Below, piece by piece: positions 61,068 through 64,000 of a DNA stretch of 64,000 bases. The stretch's first letter is position 1, and every line of letters starts with the position of its first letter. Where the stretch lies: assembly GCA_030018415.1 (NCBI GenBank), contig JASEGC010000001.1:1-64000 (forward strand), written 5' to 3'. Both the position numbers and the translations under genes were made by a program. The stretch is from Candidatus Aenigmatarchaeota archaeon (GTDB lineage: Archaea; Aenigmatarchaeota; Aenigmatarchaeia; CG10238-14). Below the pieces are notes generated by a model. That model was not told the origin of the DNA, searched no databases, and saw nothing but the letters and a program-made list of their open reading frames with translations.

Positions 61068-61109
61068 AGTATTTAAGTTTAAGTATCAAATGGAAATTAG
61101 GTGAAAATT

Positions 61110-61463
61110 ATGGTGTTTAAATCTATTTTTAGGAGAGAAGAACCCGAAGAAGAGAAGGAAGAATTCATCGAAATAGAGCCTGAAGGAGAAGATAAGAGAA
61201 AAATTAACGTAAGGATAGAAAACTTAAATGATTACAGAGATGTGGAAGGAATTCAAAAACTTATGAGAGAAGGAAACATCGTATTCTTGAGGATGAGAAA
61301 ACTTAGAGAAAGAGATCTAGGAGAATTAAAGAGGTCTGTCGAGAGGTTGAGAAGAACTTCCATCGCGATGAATGGAGATATAATCGGCATAGATGAAGAT
61401 TATCTAGTCTTAACACCATCATTTGCAAAGATATACAGAGGAGAAGCACAACAAGCAAAATAA
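61110..61463 (+). CDS. sepF: Archaeal SepF cell-division protein
   Basis: ATG 61110 gives a short amphipathic membrane-binding helix (MVFKSIFRR), an acidic linker and the SepF core (VRIENLNDYRDVEGIQKLMR, then VERLRRTSIAMNGDIIGIDE). About 117 aa. Archaeal SepF anchors FtsZ to the membrane, so division here is probably FtsZ-based. Confidence 0.88.
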   Translation: MVFKSIFRREEPEEEKEEFIEIEPEGEDKRKINVRIENLNDYRDVEGIQKLMREGNIVFLRMRKLRERDLGELKRSVERLRRTSIAMNGDIIGIDEDYLVLTPSFAKIYRGEAQQAK

Positions 61464-61536
61464 GATTTCAATGAATACCATATAATTATTGAACGTGAAA
61501 GCAAAAAATTTATTTCTAAGAATAAAGATTAAGATT

Positions 61537-61875
61537 ATGAGCAAAAAAATAATCTTTTTGTTGATGTTGGTAGGAATCGTTTTCTTTTCTGGTTGTATAG
61601 GTCAAGAAAAAATAGAGGTTCCTGACAAGGACAAAGCAGTATCAGCATGCGTAGAGGAATGTAATTCTAAATTAAGAGAAGGTGTAGATTTAACTAATGG
61701 TCCATGTTTGTTGGATCCGATAAGTGATCTACCAGACTGGGTTTGCGATGTTGCCCATGAACCTCGACAAGATGTTGATAACGATCCAAAAAATCAGTGT
61801 AGTACATACAGAGAGGGGAGGTCACATCATTTTGTTGAAGTAGACCCTAACTGCAATCTAATCAAGACTTGGTAA
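61537..61875 (+). CDS. Lipoprotein with Cys-rich ectodomain
   Basis: ATG 61537 gives a lipoprotein signal (IIFLLMLVGIVFFSGCIGQE) with a lipobox FSGC. The track start 16 codons upstream would spoil it. The mature part has six Cys (ACVEECNSKL, GPCLLDP, WVCDVAHE, QCSTYRE, NCNLIK). Common in DPANN-type genomes. Function unknown. It is paired with the thioredoxin-like gene that follows by one base. Confidence 0.7.
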   Translation: MSKKIIFLLMLVGIVFFSGCIGQEKIEVPDKDKAVSACVEECNSKLREGVDLTNGPCLLDPISDLPDWVCDVAHEPRQDVDNDPKNQCSTYREGRSHHFVEVDPNCNLIKTW

Positions 61876-61876
61876 A

Positions 61877-62317
61877 ATGACAGGCAAAAAAATGAAGACG
61901 ATTGCCTTAGTGTTTATTTTATTGATGTTTGGTTCAACTTTTACTTACGCCTTGTTGAACTCACTAAGAGGAAGTGGTAAAGAAATACAGATACCGCAAG
62001 ATAGAATATTAAATTATGAGTTGAATGAAGAACAGAGAAGATACTTGTTAACAAGAGGTTTTACACTAATCGAATACTCTTATCCCACAGGATGTTTAGA
62101 ATGCATAAATGTAAAAAACAATCTGGAAAGAATTACTCAAATTTCTGATGGTCAAATATTCTTGCAAGAATTGATCAAGGAAGGAACGCCTAAACTCACC
62201 ATCACCAGTTGGAATGGAGGAAAAACACTCAATGACCCCAAGAGTAAAGAAGCAGAAACATTAATCTGTGATTTACTGATCGAAAAACCACTTTGGTGTG
62301 TGAGCAGTAAGATTTAA
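61877..62317 (+). CDS. Membrane-anchored thioredoxin-like protein
   Basis: Signal anchor (IALVFILLMFGSTFTYALL), then a thioredoxin-like domain with the redox pair in PTGCLECINVKNNLERI and a C-terminal Cys pair (LICDLLIEKPLWC). 146 aa. With the Cys-rich lipoprotein just upstream and the DsbA-like protein at 38837 it suggests thiol-disulfide chemistry outside the membrane. Confidence 0.65.
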   Translation: MTGKKMKTIALVFILLMFGSTFTYALLNSLRGSGKEIQIPQDRILNYELNEEQRRYLLTRGFTLIEYSYPTGCLECINVKNNLERITQISDGQIFLQELIKEGTPKLTITSWNGGKTLNDPKSKEAETLICDLLIEKPLWCVSSKI

Positions 62318-62481
62318 TTCTTATTCAAATTTTTTATTTTTTCATCAAATTCTTTTATTTCATCCAAAAATCTTTTAACAACTCTCGGTAAATCCACATC
62401 TTGAACCTTCAAAATTTCAGTAGCTTGTTTAAGCAACTTTTCTTTTTTCTTCAATTCCTTAAATTCTTGTTCTGGGATCAT
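62314..62481 (-). CDS. Small coiled protein duplicating an AlaRS segment (55 aa)
   Basis: Too short for the track. ATG 62481 lies 4 nt after the alaS stop (TGAATGATG context). The product KEKLLKQATEILKVQDVDLP RVVKRFLDEIKE reads like the AlaRS C-terminal hairpin KERILTETARLLKVTEEKVP EAVKELFETWKT. It seems to be a tandem stand-alone copy of that helical hairpin. The role is unknown: perhaps a partner of AlaRS, or a relic of a lost C-terminal domain. Confidence 0.6.
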   Translation of the reverse strand: MIPEQEFKELKKKEKLLKQATEILKVQDVDLPRVVKRFLDEIKEFDEKIKNLNKN

Positions 62482-62485
62482 TCAT

Positions 62486-64000
62486 TCACTTTTTTTTCAA
62501 TTTTCTTAATTCTTTTCTTCTTGTCTTCCATGTTTCAAATAATTCTTTTACAGCTTCTGGAACTTTTTCTTCGGTGACTTTAAGTAATCTTGCAGTTTCA
62601 GTGAGAATTCTTTCTTTTTCTCTGAGATATTTTAATGCCACGTCTCCGGTAGAAAACTCGATACGATTAACTCCATCCTGAATGCGTTTTGTTTTTAAAA
62701 TAATTATGAACCCCACATCCCTAGTCGAATTTCCGTGTGTCCCTCCGCAACACTCATGGTCGATATTACCAATAGAAACAATCCTCAACCTACCCTCTGG
62801 AACGGTTCCGCCTTGATATATCCTAAACCCATATTTTTTTTCTGCTTCATTCCTCGGTAAAACTTCGATCTTTATAGGAAGGTTCTTTTTTATAATCTCG
62901 TTTGCTTTTTCTTCTATTTTTTCGATCTGTTCATCAGTTAGACTCTCAAAATGTGTTATATCTAATCTTGCTTTGTCTGTGGTTACCTCACTCCCAGCTT
63001 GCCATACCCATTGACCTATCACTTCTCTTGCTGATGCAAGCACTATATGCACGGCATCATGATTTTTTGTTAAACTTTCTCTTCGGTAATTATTGATATT
63101 ACAATTAACAACTTGTCCCTCTTTTAATTTACCAAGAATTCTATGAACAACAACATCACCAACTTTCTGAACATCTGATACGGGAAAATCTTCGATAAAA
63201 CCAACGTCTGATAATTGTCCCCCCGACGTAGCGTAAAAGTAAGTCTTATCTAATACAACCCATTTATCGTCAATCATTCTCAAAACTTTAGCCTGAAATT
63301 CCGTTTTTTTTGGATCATCGTAGACCAATAATTCAGTAGGAGGCAAACCACTGACATCTATTGGTTCTTGGATAGTTATTTTACTTTCTCTCATATGTTT
63401 TTCAGTAACTTTCACGTAGAAATCGACTGGAATTTTTAAATCTTGAATATAATCCTGAACTAATTCTGGTGTAATACCTTCTGAATCATAGAGTTTAATC
63501 AGCCTTTCTTCATCGATTTTCTCGCCTTTTTGAATTATAGCCTCAACAATTCTCTTTGTTCTTAATTTAGTCTCATGAAATCTTTTTTTCTCTATTTCGA
63601 GAATCTTTTGAATCTCATTCAAATTTTCAGATAGCTCGGGACAAATTAATTTAAGATGTCTAGCATGTAACTCACAAACATCTATCAAATCGATATTCCA
63701 TCTGAATTCATCGATAAAACTTAAAGCTCTTCTCAAGATGACACGAAGATTATAACCACCACCAACATTCGAAGGTAATAACCCATCTGCGATTGCAAAG
63801 GTTAATCCCATCGTATGGTCTGAGATTGCATACAAAGCTTCTAATGGTTTGATTTTTTGATCCAACAAATCTAGAGTTACTCCTAATTGATTAGCTATCT
63901 GTTCTCTCATTTTCCTTATATTTTTCACTTCATCTAGATTTAGAGAGCCAGCAAGCTTTGAGTATCGCAAGAAGAATTCAGCATCATATTTGATTCCAGT
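62486..64000 (-). CDS. alaS: Alanyl-tRNA synthetase, 3' part (5' end outside window)
   Basis: The frame is open to the window edge (EFFLRYSKLAGSLN continues upstream of the track start). Visible are the tRNA-recognition region, the linker and the editing/SAD domain with HDAVHIV and CCGGTHGN zinc-site motifs. It ends just after the first helical hairpin (ELRKLKKK). The C-terminal DHHA1/C-Ala region, about 180 residues in normal archaeal AlaRS, is missing. Truncated AlaRS forms are known in reduced genomes. Confidence 0.92.
   Translation of the reverse strand, partial: TGIKYDAEFFLRYSKLAGSLNLDEVKNIRKMREQIANQLGVTLDLLDQKIKPLEALYAISDHTMGLTFAIADGLLPSNVGGGYNLRVILRRALSFIDEFRWNIDLIDVCELHARHLKLICPELSENLNEIQKILEIEKKRFHETKLRTKRIVEAIIQKGEKIDEERLIKLYDSEGITPELVQDYIQDLKIPVDFYVKVTEKHMRESKITIQEPIDVSGLPPTELLVYDDPKKTEFQAKVLRMIDDKWVVLDKTYFYATSGGQLSDVGFIEDFPVSDVQKVGDVVVHRILGKLKEGQVVNCNINNYRRESLTKNHDAVHIVLASAREVIGQWVWQAGSEVTTDKARLDITHFESLTDEQIEKIEEKANEIIKKNLPIKIEVLPRNEAEKKYGFRIYQGGTVPEGRLRIVSIGNIDHECCGGTHGNSTRDVGFIIILKTKRIQDGVNRIEFSTGDVALKYLREKERILTETARLLKVTEEKVPEAVKELFETWKTRRKELRKLKKK

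Overview
The window is about 64 kb of AT-rich archaeal DNA, most likely from a small-genome DPANN-type archaeon. Archaeal markers are ribosomal proteins S8e, L37e, S19e and L37Ae, RNase P subunit Rpp21, PDCD5, an Sm-like protein, prefoldin beta, Pcc1 of KEOPS, RNA polymerase subunit P, SepF, a small histone-fold protein, class III (archaellin/pilin-type) signal peptides and intron-bearing tRNAs. The phylum cannot be fixed from this sequence. Genes are short, tightly packed and often overlap by 1-40 nt. Several stretches hold decayed genes.

Layout. 1-2.5 kb: two surface proteins with Thr-rich linkers. 2.5-14.4 kb: a type IV pilus-like surface/secretion locus made of a pilin, two T2SF membrane proteins that look like a split FlaJ/PilC, a TadA/FlaI-type ATPase, a winged-helix protein, several class III signal peptide proteins and a large VWA protein. 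14.4-26 kb: mixed housekeeping and membrane genes (tRNA methylthiotransferase, DUF72, EamA, flavin reductase-like, a radical SAM protein with an HhH domain, TatD, HD hydrolase, MgtC/DUF4010, MscS, ATP-cone, HtpX). 26-32.4 kb: translation and repair genes, three intron-bearing tRNAs, a LAGLIDADG pseudogene, an adenylate kinase remnant, a HypA-like gene and a histone-like gene. 32.4-37.2 kb: a ferritin-like gene, the cysteine unit (HTH regulator, cysK, tRNA-Cys, cysS) and divergent pdxS-pdxT. 37-44 kb: small zinc proteins, an NFACT-R sulfurtransferase-like enzyme, a DsbA-like protein, ZIP, aldehyde dehydrogenase and a frameshifted TauE/SafE. 44-47.5 kb: an overlapping operon with one intact and one degenerate RimK-like ATP-grasp protein plus an amidohydrolase-like protein. 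47.5-48.2 kb: gene graveyard. 48.2-55.2 kb: NnrD, TrxB, GDH-like, NadK, TPI, a RecB/Cas4-like nuclease, a radical SAM/SPASM enzyme and HypC. 55.8-64 kb: tRNA-Thr, large surface proteins, a dense informational cluster (rnp4, S19e, PDCD5, L37Ae, rpoP, pcc1, pfdB, UPF0147, sepF), a lipoprotein, a thioredoxin-like protein and the 3' part of alaS.

Main discovery. Bulge-helix-bulge (BHB) type introns, the substrates of archaeal tRNA splicing endonuclease, appear unusually abundant. Four of the five tRNA genes are interrupted. By hand folding, tRNA-Cys carries three introns (14, 20 and 30 nt), tRNA-Lys(CUU) three (13, 15, 15), tRNA-Lys(UUU) two (13 and about 28) and tRNA-Met one (39). Two protein genes also look BHB-spliced. 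rpoP has a 31-nt insertion whose removal at the predicted BHB sites exactly restores the family C-terminus. A HypA-like gene has a 70-nt insertion whose removal restores the family MH start and the reading frame. These calls rest on manual folding and reading-frame logic and need RNA data.

All family names are from recognition of motifs by eye, with no database search.
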